64,000 nucleotides of DNA from an uncultured Parabacteroides sp. (GTDB taxonomy: Bacteria; Bacteroidota; Bacteroidia; Bacteroidales; Tannerellaceae). Positions 7,470 through 16,233 of this stretch are shown here, in pieces; the first letter of the stretch is position 1; each line of letters opens with the position of its first letter. The position numbers and the translations under genes were made by a program. The stretch is from assembly GCA_949296075.1 (NCBI GenBank), contig CASFNG010000007.1, positions 124,001-188,000 of the forward strand, read 5' to 3'. The notes below the pieces were generated by a model. That model saw only the letters and a program-made list of their open reading frames with translations. It searched no databases and was not told the DNA's origin.

Positions 7470-7937
7470 ATGATGGACGACAGAAAACAAGAGGGCGAGT
7501 TGCACCTGCTGGGCAACGCCACCGTATATAAGCAAGACTATGCCCCGGAGGTGCTGGAGGCATTCACGAACAAGCACCAGGAGAATGATTATTGGGTGCG
7601 GTTCAATTGCCCCGAGTTCACCAGCCTCTGCCCGATTACCGGGCAGCCCGATTTCGCGACGATCCTCATCGACTACATCCCCGACGTGAGGATGGTGGAG
7701 AGCAAGAGCCTGAAGCTATACCTGTTCAGCTTCCGCGGCCACGGCGCCTTCCACGAGGATTGCGTGAACATCATCATGAAAGACCTGATCCGGCTGATGG
7801 ATCCGAAATACATCGAGGTGACGGGTGTGTTCACCCCACGAGGAGGGATCAGCATCTACCCCTATTGCAACTACGGCCGGCCAGGGACCAAATACGAGAA
7901 GCTGGCGGAAAAACGGCTATTCGAGCATAACCGGTAA
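7470..7937 (+). CDS. queF: NADPH-dependent 7-cyano-7-deazaguanine reductase QueF
   Basis: This 155-residue type I (short) QueF reduces the nitrile of preQ0 to the aminomethyl group of preQ1 with two NADPH. The thioimide-forming cysteine is C54 in '[12 protein letters not shown]', with the catalytic Asp just after it. The family motif '[21 protein letters not shown]' carries the Glu and His substrate ligands. It is the second gene of a queC-queF operon. The alternative start, one codon later at 7473, cannot be excluded. Confidence 0.96.
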   Translation: MMDDRKQEGELHLLGNATVYKQDYAPEVLEAFTNKHQENDYWVRFNCPEFTSLCPITGQPDFATILIDYIPDVRMVESKSLKLYLFSFRGHGAFHEDCVNIIMKDLIRLMDPKYIEVTGVFTPRGGISIYPYCNYGRPGTKYEKLAEKRLFEHNR

Positions 7938-7979
7938 AGATACTCGTCTCCTCAGGCGCGTTTTTTCATTTGTATTTTC

Positions 7980-7987
7980 TACCTTTG
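7980..7987 (+). promoter_or_regulatory. Promoter -7 element of the DUF1080 gene
   Basis: TACCTTTG, an exact TAnnTTTG match, lies 33 bases before the ATG. No convincing TTG is found at the -33 position. Confidence 0.5.
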
Positions 7988-8020
7988 TGAAGAAAGTGCT
8001 AACTTAAAAACAAATCGATC

Positions 8021-8794
8021 ATGAACAAGAAATTACTTATGGCCGCCTCTCTCGCCTTGGTTAGTTGCACGTTGGTGGCCCAAGAGAAAAAACAGCCGGC
8101 TCCCATGAGCCATGAGATGTCGGAATTCTACGAACCGGTACCTCCTGTCGTAACGCCCGGCACGGAGCTGAAGGGAGGAGGGTTCACCGCCCCGTCTGAC
8201 GCGATCGTGCTGTTCGACGGCAAAGATCTCTCCGCTTGGGAGAGCGTGAAGGGCGGCCCCGCCGAATGGGACGTCCACGATGGCGTGTTCACCGTGAACA
8301 AGAAGAAGGGAGACATCCGTACCAAGCAGGAGTTCAACGACTTCCAGTTACATATCGAATGGCAGGTGCCCACCAACATCACGGGCGAGAGCCAAGCGCG
8401 CGGCAACAGTGGTATCTTCCTGCAAGGCCTGTATGAGGTGCAGGTACTCGACTGCTACAACAACCCGACCTACGTGAACGGGCAGACAGGTAGCATCTAC
8501 AAGCAATCGATCCCCCTCGCCAACGCGATGCGCAAGCCGGGTGAGTGGAACGTGTACGACATCATCTACACCGCCCCCACCTTCAAGGACGACGGCAGCT
8601 ACCGTACCCACCCGACCGTGACGGTCATCCACAACGGAGTCGTATTGCAAAACCATACGACCATCTTAGGCACGACCGAGTGGATCGGTTTCCCGCAAGT
8701 GAAAAAGCATGGCGCCGGCCCGATCATCCTGCAAAGCCACGGTGATCCCAGCGAGCCGATCAGCTTCCGCAACATCTGGATCCGCAAGCTCTAA
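8021..8794 (+). CDS. Secreted DUF1080 protein (3-keto-disaccharide hydrolase family)
   Basis: The product is 257 residues. A signal peptide is clear ('MNKKLLMAASLALVSCTLVAQ'); the Cys at 16 could make it a lipoprotein, but the context around it is a weak lipobox. The mature part has the DUF1080 concanavalin-like fold signature: 'DAIVLFDGKDLSAWES', 'EWDVHDGVFTVNKKKGDIRTKQEFNDFQLHIEW', 'GNSGIFLQGLYEVQVLDCY' and a C-terminal 'ISFRNIWIRKL'. Members of this family hydrolyse 3-keto-glycosides or bind carbohydrate, and the exact substrate is unknown. It is a single gene with its own promoter and is followed by a bidirectional terminator shared with pfkA. Confidence 0.85.
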   Translation: MNKKLLMAASLALVSCTLVAQEKKQPAPMSHEMSEFYEPVPPVVTPGTELKGGGFTAPSDAIVLFDGKDLSAWESVKGGPAEWDVHDGVFTVNKKKGDIRTKQEFNDFQLHIEWQVPTNITGESQARGNSGIFLQGLYEVQVLDCYNNPTYVNGQTGSIYKQSIPLANAMRKPGEWNVYDIIYTAPTFKDDGSYRTHPTVTVIHNGVVLQNHTTILGTTEWIGFPQVKKHGAGPIILQSHGDPSEPISFRNIWIRKL

Positions 8795-8903
8795 AGGCGA
8801 GAATCCACCGTATACGACAAAGGGCCTCGAGAAAGAATCCCTCAAGATTCCCATTTCCCCGAGGGCCTTCGTTGTTCCTATCGCCACAAAACGCATAAAA
8901 AAA

Positions 8904-8935
8904 CCTCCCAAGATCAAAGACCTTGGGAGGCTTTT
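8904..8935. terminator. Bidirectional terminator between DUF1080 gene and pfkA
   Basis: A 9-bp perfect stem (8904-8912 with 8922-8930) is followed by CTTTTAT on the plus strand and a T7 tract on the minus strand, so it serves both convergent genes. Confidence 0.85.
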
Positions 8936-8962
8936 ATCCATAATACCCCAAAAAGTGTTCTC

Positions 8963-9943
8963 TTAAATGGAAGAAACCCGCAACGTATTCAGCAGATCCC
9001 TATTAATAGGCTTATCATTCTTGATAGCCTTGGCGAAGGGTACGTAAACGATCTGGTCGTTCTGGATACCAATCATCACGTTTCGCTGATCATCCAACAG
9101 CGCATCGATAGCGGCGATGCCCATACGTGTCGCCAAGATCCGGTCTTGTGCGGAAGGCGAGCCTCCTCTTTGCAAATGCCCCAAAATCGATACCCGGACA
9201 TCAAACTGAGGATATTCCTTTTTCACACGTTCCGCTACTCCCATAGCACCGCCAGTTACCTCACTTTCGGCCACCAAGACGATACTACTATTCTTGGATT
9301 TCCGGAATCCTGTCTCAATCATCTCAGCTAACTGGTCTTTCTCCAAAGAAATCTCCGGAATGATAGCCGCCTCCGCACCCGAAGCGATAGCTCCATTCAG
9401 CGCAAGGAAACCGGCGTCGCGCCCCATCACCTCTACAAAGAATAGGCGATCATGCGAAGTAGCCGTATCACGTATCTTATCGACGCACTCCATGATCGTA
9501 TTCAAAGCCGTGTCGTAACCGATTGTCGTATCCGTACCATACAGATCGTTATCGATCGTACCCGGCAAACCGACGATCGGGAAATTAAACTCTTGAGCGA
9601 AGATACGTGCGCCTGTCAGCGTTCCATCTCCTCCAATGGCGATCAAGGCATCGATCCCATGCTCCTGCAATTTATCATAGGCTTGCTTCCGACCTTCCGG
9701 AGTACGAAACTCCGTACAACGAGCGGTCTTCAGGATCGTACCGCCACGCTGGATTATATTACTGACATTTTGCGTCTTAAACTCTTCAATCTCATCGAGG
9801 ATCAAACCTTTATACCCTCGGTAAATACCTTTCACTCTCATTCCGTTATAAATAGCGGAACGTGTTACCGCACGTATAGCGGCATTCATTCCTGGAGCAT
9901 CGCCTCCAGATGTTAAAATTCCAACACATTTAATTGCTGACAT
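8963..9943 (-). CDS. pfkA: ATP-dependent 6-phosphofructokinase
   Basis: The 326-residue enzyme phosphorylates fructose 6-phosphate to the 1,6-bisphosphate in glycolysis. It begins with '[20 protein letters not shown]', has the nucleotide site 'GGDGTLTGA', the catalytic 'PGTIDNDL' and the substrate-binding 'MGRDAGFLA'. The glycine in GGDG, where pyrophosphate enzymes have Asp, indicates ATP use. The length is typical of bacterial short PfkA. It lies 99 bases downstream of ispH on the same strand but has its own -7 box, so it may be transcribed alone as well. Confidence 0.95.
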   Translation of the reverse strand: MSAIKCVGILTSGGDAPGMNAAIRAVTRSAIYNGMRVKGIYRGYKGLILDEIEEFKTQNVSNIIQRGGTILKTARCTEFRTPEGRKQAYDKLQEHGIDALIAIGGDGTLTGARIFAQEFNFPIVGLPGTIDNDLYGTDTTIGYDTALNTIMECVDKIRDTATSHDRLFFVEVMGRDAGFLALNGAIASGAEAAIIPEISLEKDQLAEMIETGFRKSKNSSIVLVAESEVTGGAMGVAERVKKEYPQFDVRVSILGHLQRGGSPSAQDRILATRMGIAAIDALLDDQRNVMIGIQNDQIVYVPFAKAIKNDKPINRDLLNTLRVSSI

Positions 9944-9969
9944 AGCGTCATTGATTTTGATGTACCCTA

Positions 9970-9977
9970 CAAAAGTA
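9970..9977 (-). promoter_or_regulatory. Promoter -7 element of pfkA
   Basis: TACTTTTG on the minus strand lies 27 bases upstream of the ATG. No good -33 box is seen. Confidence 0.45.
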
Positions 9978-10042
9978 AGAAATATTTCAGTTATAAGTCC
10001 CTTTCCGCGACGGAAAGTTCTACCGGGATCATTCCTGAAAGA

Positions 10043-10915
10043 TCATTTATTGACATTCAGCTCTTTAATCCGGACTGCTACTTTCTCCATCAACCACTTA
10101 GGGGTAGAGGTAGCTCCACAAACGCCTACCGTACGGACTCCCTCCGGCAAAGGCTCCGTGATCTCTTCCACCGCCGAGATAAACTGCGTATTAGGATTCG
10201 CTTGCCGACACTCCTCAAACAACATCTTTCCATTCGAGCTCTTGCTGCCAGCCACGAAATATACCCAATCGTGCGAGGAAGCGAACTCTTTAATGTTAGG
10301 AAGACGGTTTGCCACTTGACGGCAAATCGTATCATAATAATTGAACTCCACCCCATCCGCCATACGTTTCTTGATCTCAGAAACGATCGTCTGAAAACCA
10401 TCCAGCGATTTCGTGGTTTGGGAAAACAGGCAAATCGCCCGGTTGAAGTCCAACCGATCCAAGTCTCCGACCTTCTCGATGACGATCGCGGTTCCTTCCG
10501 TCTGTCCTACCAAGCCATTCACCTCCGCATGTCCTTTCTTCCCATAGATAACCAACTGGGTATCCTTGTCTCTTGTCTCCTGATAGCATTTGTGGATCTT
10601 ACGTTGCAAGCGCAAGACCACCGGACAGGTCGCGTCAATAATCGTGATGTTATTCTGTTTGGCCAACGCATAAGTAGAGGGTGGCTCCCCATGCGCCCGA
10701 AGCAGCACTTTCTGGTTCCTCAATGAGGCGAACGCCTCGTGATCGATCGTATGGAGCCCCCGTTTCTCAAGCCGCTCCACCTCCAAACTATTATGGACAA
10801 TATCACCCAAGCAATACAGTGTATCGGTATTCTCCAATTCACGCTCCGCGCTCGCGATGGCCGTAACCACCCCGAAACAGAATCCGGATCCCTTATCAAT
10901 CTCTACCTCAATCAT
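10043..10915 (-). CDS. ispH: 4-hydroxy-3-methylbut-2-enyl diphosphate reductase
   Basis: IspH carries out the last step of the MEP isoprenoid pathway, giving IPP and DMAPP with a [4Fe-4S] cluster. The three cluster cysteines are C13 ('GSGFCFGV'), C97 ('DATCPVV') and C198 ('DTICRQVANR'), and the substrate motifs 'RAHGEPPS' and 'GHAEVNGL' are intact. It has 290 residues from the ATG at 10915. A longer frame begins at 10978, but that start lies upstream of the -7 box at 10952-10959, and the family normally begins at 'MIEVEID'. In many Bacteroidales cmk precedes this gene, but it is not present here. Confidence 0.96.
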   Translation of the reverse strand: MIEVEIDKGSGFCFGVVTAIASAERELENTDTLYCLGDIVHNSLEVERLEKRGLHTIDHEAFASLRNQKVLLRAHGEPPSTYALAKQNNITIIDATCPVVLRLQRKIHKCYQETRDKDTQLVIYGKKGHAEVNGLVGQTEGTAIVIEKVGDLDRLDFNRAICLFSQTTKSLDGFQTIVSEIKKRMADGVEFNYYDTICRQVANRLPNIKEFASSHDWVYFVAGSKSSNGKMLFEECRQANPNTQFISAVEEITEPLPEGVRTVGVCGATSTPKWLMEKVAVRIKELNVNK

Positions 10916-10951
10916 AAAACCTATCCATCCATTGCTGTTCGTAAGGACACA

Positions 10952-10959
10952 CAAAGATA
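10952..10959 (-). promoter_or_regulatory. Promoter -7 element of ispH
   Basis: TATCTTTG on the minus strand, 36 bases before the chosen ATG, supports the shorter start. Confidence 0.5.
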
Positions 10960-11020
10960 ACACACTCCCACCAAACATCCTTGCCCTTTCACAGGGATTT
11001 AGGTATTTTAGATTATGATA

Positions 11021-11848
11021 CTAATCCAAATAGATCATCTTCTTGGTCATACCCCCGTCGATCGTGATATTCTCCCCATTGATAAAGTCATTCTCATCTT
11101 GACTGAGGAAGAGACACATCCTCGCTATATCCTCCGGCTTCCCGACCCTCCCCGATGGATGCTGCGCATGATCCTCCGGGCGGAGCGCCTCATAGCCGAC
11201 CGTCTGTATCCATCCGGGAGAGATCGAGTTCACCGTGATATGCCATTCCGAGAGCGAAAGCGCCAAGGCGTGAGTCAAGGCGAAGATCCCGCCCTTGGAT
11301 GCCGCATACCCCTCGCTCCCCGGCTCGCTCATCAAATAGCGTGTAGAGCAGATATTGATGATCCGCCCATACAGGTTGGGTTCAGCGAGCGACCGGCGAT
11401 GAAGCGCCAATTGCCGGGATGTCACGAACACAGGGCGCAAGTTGATCGCCAAGATCTCATCAAAATCCGCCACGCTCGTTTCCGTGATCGGGGAAAAGCG
11501 ACTGACACCCGCGTTATTAATCAGGACATCTATATCCCCCCAATCCTCAAAAAGGGATCGCAGACAACGCTCCAAGGCGGAACTATCGCTCACATCCACC
11601 GGGTAGAAATGTGCGTCCGTCCGCAAAGCGATCGCCTTCCCGGCCTCCTCATCCTTATCGCAAAAGGCGACCCGATGCCCGGCACCCCGGAACATCCGGA
11701 CAATCGCCAGCCCGATACCGTTCGCTCCCCCCGTAACAAAGACCCGCCTCGTCTTATGCGTATGTCGTGAGACCTGCCCTTTACGGGTTCCCGATGACTT
11801 CCGAGCCTGATACGCCTCGAACTTATTCTCCAGATAGTTGTCTGCCAT
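11021..11848 (-). CDS. SDR family oxidoreductase
   Basis: This is a 275-residue classical short-chain dehydrogenase/reductase. After a charged 34-residue N-terminal extension comes the Rossmann motif 'VTGGANGIGLAIV'. 'INNAGVS' and the catalytic set follow: a Ser near 'CSTRYL' and Y-x3-K in 'EGYAASKGG'. A 'PG' motif ('SISPGWIQT') follows the active site as expected. The Asp after the second beta strand ('FCDKDEE') suggests NAD rather than NADP. The substrate is unknown. It starts 12 bases after the flavin-reductase gene and is probably co-transcribed with it. Confidence 0.85.
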   Translation of the reverse strand: MADNYLENKFEAYQARKSSGTRKGQVSRHTHKTRRVFVTGGANGIGLAIVRMFRGAGHRVAFCDKDEEAGKAIALRTDAHFYPVDVSDSSALERCLRSLFEDWGDIDVLINNAGVSRFSPITETSVADFDEILAINLRPVFVTSRQLALHRRSLAEPNLYGRIINICSTRYLMSEPGSEGYAASKGGIFALTHALALSLSEWHITVNSISPGWIQTVGYEALRPEDHAQHPSGRVGKPEDIARMCLFLSQDENDFINGENITIDGGMTKKMIYLD

Positions 11849-11860
11849 ACCTTATATATA

Positions 11861-12421
11861 TTACTTCAACTGTTTACCGTCCGAGAAAGCATTACCTACC
11901 TTCTCCCCTACCTTCAGATAGGCCTTGTTAAACGGATCGAAAATGATCGGGGCCACCTTAGCGACATCCACCTTGCCACTCGTGTCGAGGACACGCTCAT
12001 CCACGCTCACGTTCACGATCTCTCCCCGCAAGATGCAAGTATCCGGATTATAGTCCTTCAACCGACACTCAATCGCCACCGGCAGCTCATCGATCAAGGG
12101 AGCGTCAACGAACCCAGATTTCGTCGCGTGAAACCCGGCGCGGGCGAACTTATCTGCCACCTTATTACCGGATACCAGCCCCACGTAGTCGCAAGCCACG
12201 ACGTGACTTGCGTCAGCCATGCTGACCGTAAAAGCCTTCCTCTTCAAGATATTCTTCACCGTCTTATGCCCCGCGCTCAAGCACATACTGATCTCGTCCA
12301 TCTCACTGATACCACCCCAAGCCGCGTTCATCGCGTCCGGGGTACCATCCTCGCCGTATGTCGCGATAATAAATACGGGCTGCGGATAGCAAAGCGGTTT
12401 CGCCCCAAAATTCTTTCTCAT
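11861..12421 (-). CDS. Flavin reductase family protein
   Basis: The product has 186 residues from the ATG at 12421 ('MRKNFGAKPLCYPQPVFIIATYGEDG'). The split-barrel flavin reductase pattern is visible: 'NAAWGGISEMDEISMCLSAGHKTVKNI', 'FTVSMADASHVVACDYVGLVSG', and the C-terminal 'GEIVNVSVDERVLD'. These proteins bind FMN and reduce it or use it, and the partner here is unknown. The frame extends to 12556, but the promoter (12453-12482) lies inside that extension, so the shorter start is right. It is the first gene of a two-gene unit with the SDR. Confidence 0.88.
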   Translation of the reverse strand: MRKNFGAKPLCYPQPVFIIATYGEDGTPDAMNAAWGGISEMDEISMCLSAGHKTVKNILKRKAFTVSMADASHVVACDYVGLVSGNKVADKFARAGFHATKSGFVDAPLIDELPVAIECRLKDYNPDTCILRGEIVNVSVDERVLDTSGKVDVAKVAPIIFDPFNKAYLKVGEKVGNAFSDGKQLK

Positions 12422-12452
12422 AAAGCAATCCTTTTTCGTTTTTAATGTTTTG

Positions 12453-12482
12453 TAAAGGTAAGGAAGAAAAACGAGATGCCAA
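12453..12482 (-). promoter_or_regulatory. Promoter of the flavin reductase-SDR unit
   Basis: On the minus strand TTG (12480-12482), 19 bases, TACCTTTA (12453-12460) differs from the consensus at the last base only. Confidence 0.6.
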
Positions 12483-12561
12483 GTACCCAAATTACGGATC
12501 ATGCAGGAAACGTCCCCGAATAAAAATCCGTATCTTCGCCACATATTCAAAAACAAAGGCT

Positions 12562-13614
12562 ATGCTAACTTATACCTATATCGGGGCTCATCAATTCCAA
12601 TTGCTGGATAAGCCCCTTCCTACCCTTAGGGATCCCAAAGACGCGATCGTCCGCGTGACACTCAGCAGCATCTGTACAAGCGATTTACATATCAAGCACG
12701 GGAGCGTTCCCCGGGCGGTACCGGGCATCACGGTCGGGCATGAGATGGTGGGAGTCGTGGAGCGGACCGGAAGCGCCGTCACCACGCTCAAGCCCGGCGA
12801 CCGGGTGACGGTAAACGTGGAGACATTCTGTGGAGGCTGCTTCTTCTGCCGCCGCGGGTACGTGAACAACTGCACGGATCCGGACGGTGGCTGGGCCTTG
12901 GGCTGCCGTATAGATGGCGGACAGGCGGAATACGTGAGGGTACCTCACGCCGATCAAGGCTTAAACCGTATCCCGGACTCCGTAAGCGACGAGCAGGCCT
13001 TGTTCGTGGGAGATATATTAGCCACCGGATTCTGGGCGACCCGGATCTCCGAGATTACCCCCGAGGATACCGTGCTTATCATCGGGGCGGGCCCGACCGG
13101 CCTCTGTACCTTGCTTTGTGCCCAACTGAAGACACCTGAACATATCATCGTCTGCGAGCGATCTCCCGAACGAATCCGTTTCGTGCAGGCCCATTATCCG
13201 GAAGTCATCGTGACCACGCCCGAGCATTGCGCGGAGACCGTAGCGCGATATAGCGCTCACGGGGGAGCGGATGTCGTCATCGAGGTAGCTGGCGGGAAAG
13301 AGACTTTCCGCTTGGCTTGGGAATGCGCCCGGCCAAACGCCATCGTCACGGTCGTGGCTCTCTACGACGAGCCCCAGATACTGCCCTTACCGGACATGTA
13401 CGGGAAGAACCTCATTTTCAAGACAGGTGGGGTAGATGGATGTGATTGCGAGGAGATCCTCCGATTGATCCAGGCGGGGCAGATCGACACCACCCCCTTG
13501 ATTACCCATCGTTATCCGCTCAACCGGATCGAGGAGGCCTACCGCGTTTTCGAGAACAAGCAAGATGGGGTGATCAAGATCGCCATCACCCCGGCGGAAA
13601 GCGTCAGGCCTTAA
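12562..13614 (+). CDS. Zinc-dependent alcohol dehydrogenase (MDR family)
   Basis: The product has 350 residues from the ATG at 12562. The catalytic zinc site includes 'CTSDLHIKHG' and 'GHEMVGVVE'. The structural zinc site is Cys-rich ('CGGCFFCRRGYVNNC'). The Rossmann motif is 'VLIIGAGPTGLCTLL'. The family covers sorbitol, threonine and alcohol dehydrogenases; the 'WALGCRIDGGQAEYVRVPHAD' segment is typical of the group related to alcohol and formaldehyde dehydrogenases. The substrate cannot be decided. It is divergent from the flavin reductase gene and converges on dnaX with the two stop codons overlapping by 4 bases. The frame reaches back to 12445, but those residues do not resemble the family. 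Confidence 0.88.
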   Translation: MLTYTYIGAHQFQLLDKPLPTLRDPKDAIVRVTLSSICTSDLHIKHGSVPRAVPGITVGHEMVGVVERTGSAVTTLKPGDRVTVNVETFCGGCFFCRRGYVNNCTDPDGGWALGCRIDGGQAEYVRVPHADQGLNRIPDSVSDEQALFVGDILATGFWATRISEITPEDTVLIIGAGPTGLCTLLCAQLKTPEHIIVCERSPERIRFVQAHYPEVIVTTPEHCAETVARYSAHGGADVVIEVAGGKETFRLAWECARPNAIVTVVALYDEPQILPLPDMYGKNLIFKTGGVDGCDCEEILRLIQAGQIDTTPLITHRYPLNRIEEAYRVFENKQDGVIKIAITPAESVRP

Positions 13615-15377
13615 TCAAGCGTCAGGTTAAACTCATCGCGCAAACGCCCTAAAGTGGGGTTGATCCTCATCAGCAGATCCAGCTTCTCCGTTGAGGTATA
13701 GGCCAGATGCTTCTCGTTGGTCTCCACGATCCGCACGCGCATCTGGATATGGCTGTTCTTCAGACGCTGACGAAGGAAAGGCAGGATGTGTATGGCTTGG
13801 TTGGCCAGCTCCTCCTGCTGCCCCGGATTATATACGGCCACCTCAAAATAGGCGTTCTCCTGCAACACGGGTTTGCAATTAATCATCGTATTCTTCAGAT
13901 AAACCTGCTTATCCAAAGAGGCGGCATAATTATCCCATTCCCGTATCAAGGCGGCCTCGTCGAAAGGTGTCGCCATATCGCTCGCGACAGTGGTGCCCTG
14001 AGCCGCCTGGGGTTGCTCCTGAGGCTTCTCTTTCCCGATCTCCTTGATGGAGATGCCCATCAGCCGATTTTTCTTGGGGGCGACACGCTCCTCCGGACGG
14101 GGCGAGGGAGGGACTGGCGCCGAGGCCGGGATATGGGTACTTATCACTTGCGGCGCGCCGACGGATCGCTCCGGGCGGGAGGATTGTATCGTGCGTGGCT
14201 GTGATTCCCCGGTCGGCCGACTTGCCGGCTTCCCCTCGGCGAGCGGCTCAATCAGCCCTTTTTTTTTATCCTCTCCCCCCTCTCCTTGTGCCAGTTGGCA
14301 GAGTTGGATCAAGGTGAGCTCCAATAAAAGGCGCTTGTTACGGCTCACCCGGTAATTCAGGTCGCAGCTGTTCGCCAGTTCTATCGCCTTGAACAGAAGG
14401 CGATCCGGACAACGTTTCGCCATCTCCTTATATCGCTCGCGTATGGAGGCGCCCACCTCGAACAGCACCAAGGTGGACTCATCCCGGCATACCAACAGGT
14501 CACGGAAATGCCCCGCCAAGCCGGTTATGATATTCTGGCCGTCAAAACCCTTGCCCAATATCTCGTTCAAGATCAACAGGGACGAACGGACATTCCCGGA
14601 GAGAATCGCCTCCGTCAGGCGGAAATAATACTCATAATCCAGCACGTTCAGGTTGTCGATCACCGCTTGGTACGTGATATGCCCATTCGTGAAACTGACC
14701 ACCTGGTCGAAGATCGACAACGCGTCGCGCATTCCTCCATCCGCTTTCTGGGCGATCACGTTCAAGGCTTCCGGCTCCGCCTCCACGCCCTCTTGCCGGG
14801 ATACGTACGCCAGATGCTCCACCATATCGGCGATGGAGATCCGTGAGAAATCATAGATCTGGCAACGGGAGAGGATCGTGGGGAGCACCTTGTGCTTTTC
14901 CGTGGTAGCCAAGATGAACAAGGCATGGCGAGGCGGCTCCTCCAAGGTCTTCAGGAAAGCGTTGAAGGCCGCCGTGGTGAGCATATGTACCTCATCGATG
15001 ATGAAGACCTTATACTTCCCTATTGGTGGCGGGATGCGCACTTGGTCGATCAAGGTGCGGATGTCGTCCACCGAGTTGTTGGAGGCGGCATCCAGCTCAT
15101 GGATATTATACGAGCGTTGCTCATTGAAAGCCCGGCACGACTCGCACTCGTTGCAAGCCTCCCCGTCGGCGGTAGGATGCAAGCAATTGATCGTCTTGGC
15201 GAAAATACGGGCACACGAGGTCTTTCCCACCCCGCGAGGCCCGCAAAACAGGTAGGCGTGCGCCAACTTATTGCTTTGTATCGCGTTTTTCAAGGTCGTC
15301 GTGAGCGCCTTCTGCCCCACCACGCTCCGAAAAGTGGACGGACGATATTTCCTTGCCGAGACGATATAGTTATCCAT
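13611..15377 (-). CDS. dnaX: DNA polymerase III subunit gamma/tau
   Basis: The product is 588 residues from 'MDNYIVSARKYRPSTF'. It is the clamp-loader ATPase of the replicative polymerase. It has Walker A 'GPRGVGKTS', a zinc module with four cysteines ('CLHPTADGEACNECESC'), Walker B 'DEVHML', sensor 1 'LATTE' and the arginine finger in 'SRC'. After about residue 365 the sequence becomes a proline/serine-rich linker and then a tau-like C-terminal domain. No slippery A-run for programmed frameshifting to a short gamma form stands out, though an A-rich run encodes 'DKKKG' near codon 380. A start 12 codons earlier, at 15413, is less likely. Confidence 0.96.
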   Translation of the reverse strand: MDNYIVSARKYRPSTFRSVVGQKALTTTLKNAIQSNKLAHAYLFCGPRGVGKTSCARIFAKTINCLHPTADGEACNECESCRAFNEQRSYNIHELDAASNNSVDDIRTLIDQVRIPPPIGKYKVFIIDEVHMLTTAAFNAFLKTLEEPPRHALFILATTEKHKVLPTILSRCQIYDFSRISIADMVEHLAYVSRQEGVEAEPEALNVIAQKADGGMRDALSIFDQVVSFTNGHITYQAVIDNLNVLDYEYYFRLTEAILSGNVRSSLLILNEILGKGFDGQNIITGLAGHFRDLLVCRDESTLVLFEVGASIRERYKEMAKRCPDRLLFKAIELANSCDLNYRVSRNKRLLLELTLIQLCQLAQGEGGEDKKKGLIEPLAEGKPASRPTGESQPRTIQSSRPERSVGAPQVISTHIPASAPVPPSPRPEERVAPKKNRLMGISIKEIGKEKPQEQPQAAQGTTVASDMATPFDEAALIREWDNYAASLDKQVYLKNTMINCKPVLQENAYFEVAVYNPGQQEELANQAIHILPFLRQRLKNSHIQMRVRIVETNEKHLAYTSTEKLDLLMRINPTLGRLRDEFNLTLD

Positions 15378-15550
15378 GCTTCGCTTGTTTTGACCAACAA
15401 CCGCCATTGCCACAGGCCATTCCAGCAGTGACCAAGGCAGTCGGTAGTTATTGAATAAGCAAAAATAAGCAAATTCAGCGAATGAGCAAACGATTCAAAC
15501 CAGCCAAATAAAGCGTAAGTTCCCACACTCCCCCACCGTTTTCCAAAAAG

Positions 15551-15593
15551 AAGCCGGGCATTCCGCGAAAGCGTGCCCGGCTTTTCTTTTTTA
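15551..15593. terminator. Terminator hairpin upstream of dnaX
   Basis: A 10-bp perfect stem (15551-15560 with 15574-15583) is followed by TTCTTTTTT on the plus strand and CTTTTT on the minus strand. No gene is apparent upstream on either strand within several hundred bases. Confidence 0.6.
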
Positions 15594-15914
15594 GTTGAGC
15601 AGCCATATTTTCGATAAACGCCCTCCAATCATGTAAACATATTTCTTTTTTATTTCGATTTATTAATACACTATTTTGATACACATAATATACATATATA
15701 TAATCTTTATTATTTTTATAAAACAAAAATGACGAAAGAGCGCTTTGTGCTCGTCTTTTTTATTGACATGTTTAGAGGGAAGTTGAGAAGGGGTACTATC
15801 TTGGGAATGCACAGGCATAGTTAATACACATAATGTAAATGAGATAGTGTCGTATTGTGAATTACACGGCGAGGAATTATTCATACGTGTTTCCTGTATT
15901 TGTTGGTTACAAAA

Positions 15915-15929
15915 TCGTACGGTGTACGA
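15915..15929. promoter_or_regulatory. Palindrome upstream of susC (possible operator)
   Basis: TCGTAC and GTACGA form a perfect 6-bp inverted repeat around GGT. It lies about 300 bases before the susC ATG. Binding of a regulator is speculation. Confidence 0.3.
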
Positions 15930-16111
15930 GTTACTTTATATCTAATACCTAAATAATATGGATTTATGGAATAATTATAAGGCAGGTAGACGGTTTGGTC
16001 TATGCCGATCCCTGTCGATCGCGGGATTGACCACGTGCTTTTCCTTGGGTTCTCGCTTCAAGCCTCGGCGTCGGCATATCCTTCGGAGATCCTGGGGGAA
16101 CCGTCCACTTC

Positions 16112-16130
16112 GGAAGTTTTCCCGAAAACT
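16112..16130. repeat. Intergenic repeat copy (susC)
   Basis: GGAAGTTTTCCCGAAAACT contains the near-palindrome AGTTTTC-CC-GAAAACT. It belongs to the degenerate family also found at 22644, 30257, 50087 and 60801. Confidence 0.4.
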
Positions 16131-16188
16131 CCCCCAAGGTATAACAAGCATGTCATTTTCGCGCAACATGAATGTCATATCCCGGCTC

Positions 16189-16196
16189 TACTTTTG
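16189..16196 (+). promoter_or_regulatory. Promoter -7 element of the susC operon
   Basis: TACTTTTG lies 37 bases before the chosen ATG and argues that translation starts at 16234 rather than further upstream. Confidence 0.5.
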
Positions 16197-16233
16197 CCCC
16201 CGAAATAATTCAATATTTTTTAATAACGATTGT

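Larger units (their letters stand above)
15378..16233. other. Long intergenic region upstream of susC
   Basis: No gene is supported. It contains a bidirectional terminator hairpin (15551-15583), an AT-rich stretch (about 15640-15760), a 6-bp palindrome TCGTAC-GGT-GTACGA (15915-15929), an intergenic repeat (16112-16130) and the susC -7 box (16189-16196). A reading frame in phase with susC is open from 15958, but its composition is unlike coding sequence and it lies upstream of the promoter. Confidence 0.5.

Noticed and set aside
15958-16233. N-terminal extension of SusC
   Set aside because: The extension is basic and low in family resemblance, and it lies upstream of a TACTTTTG promoter. A normal signal peptide begins at 16234.
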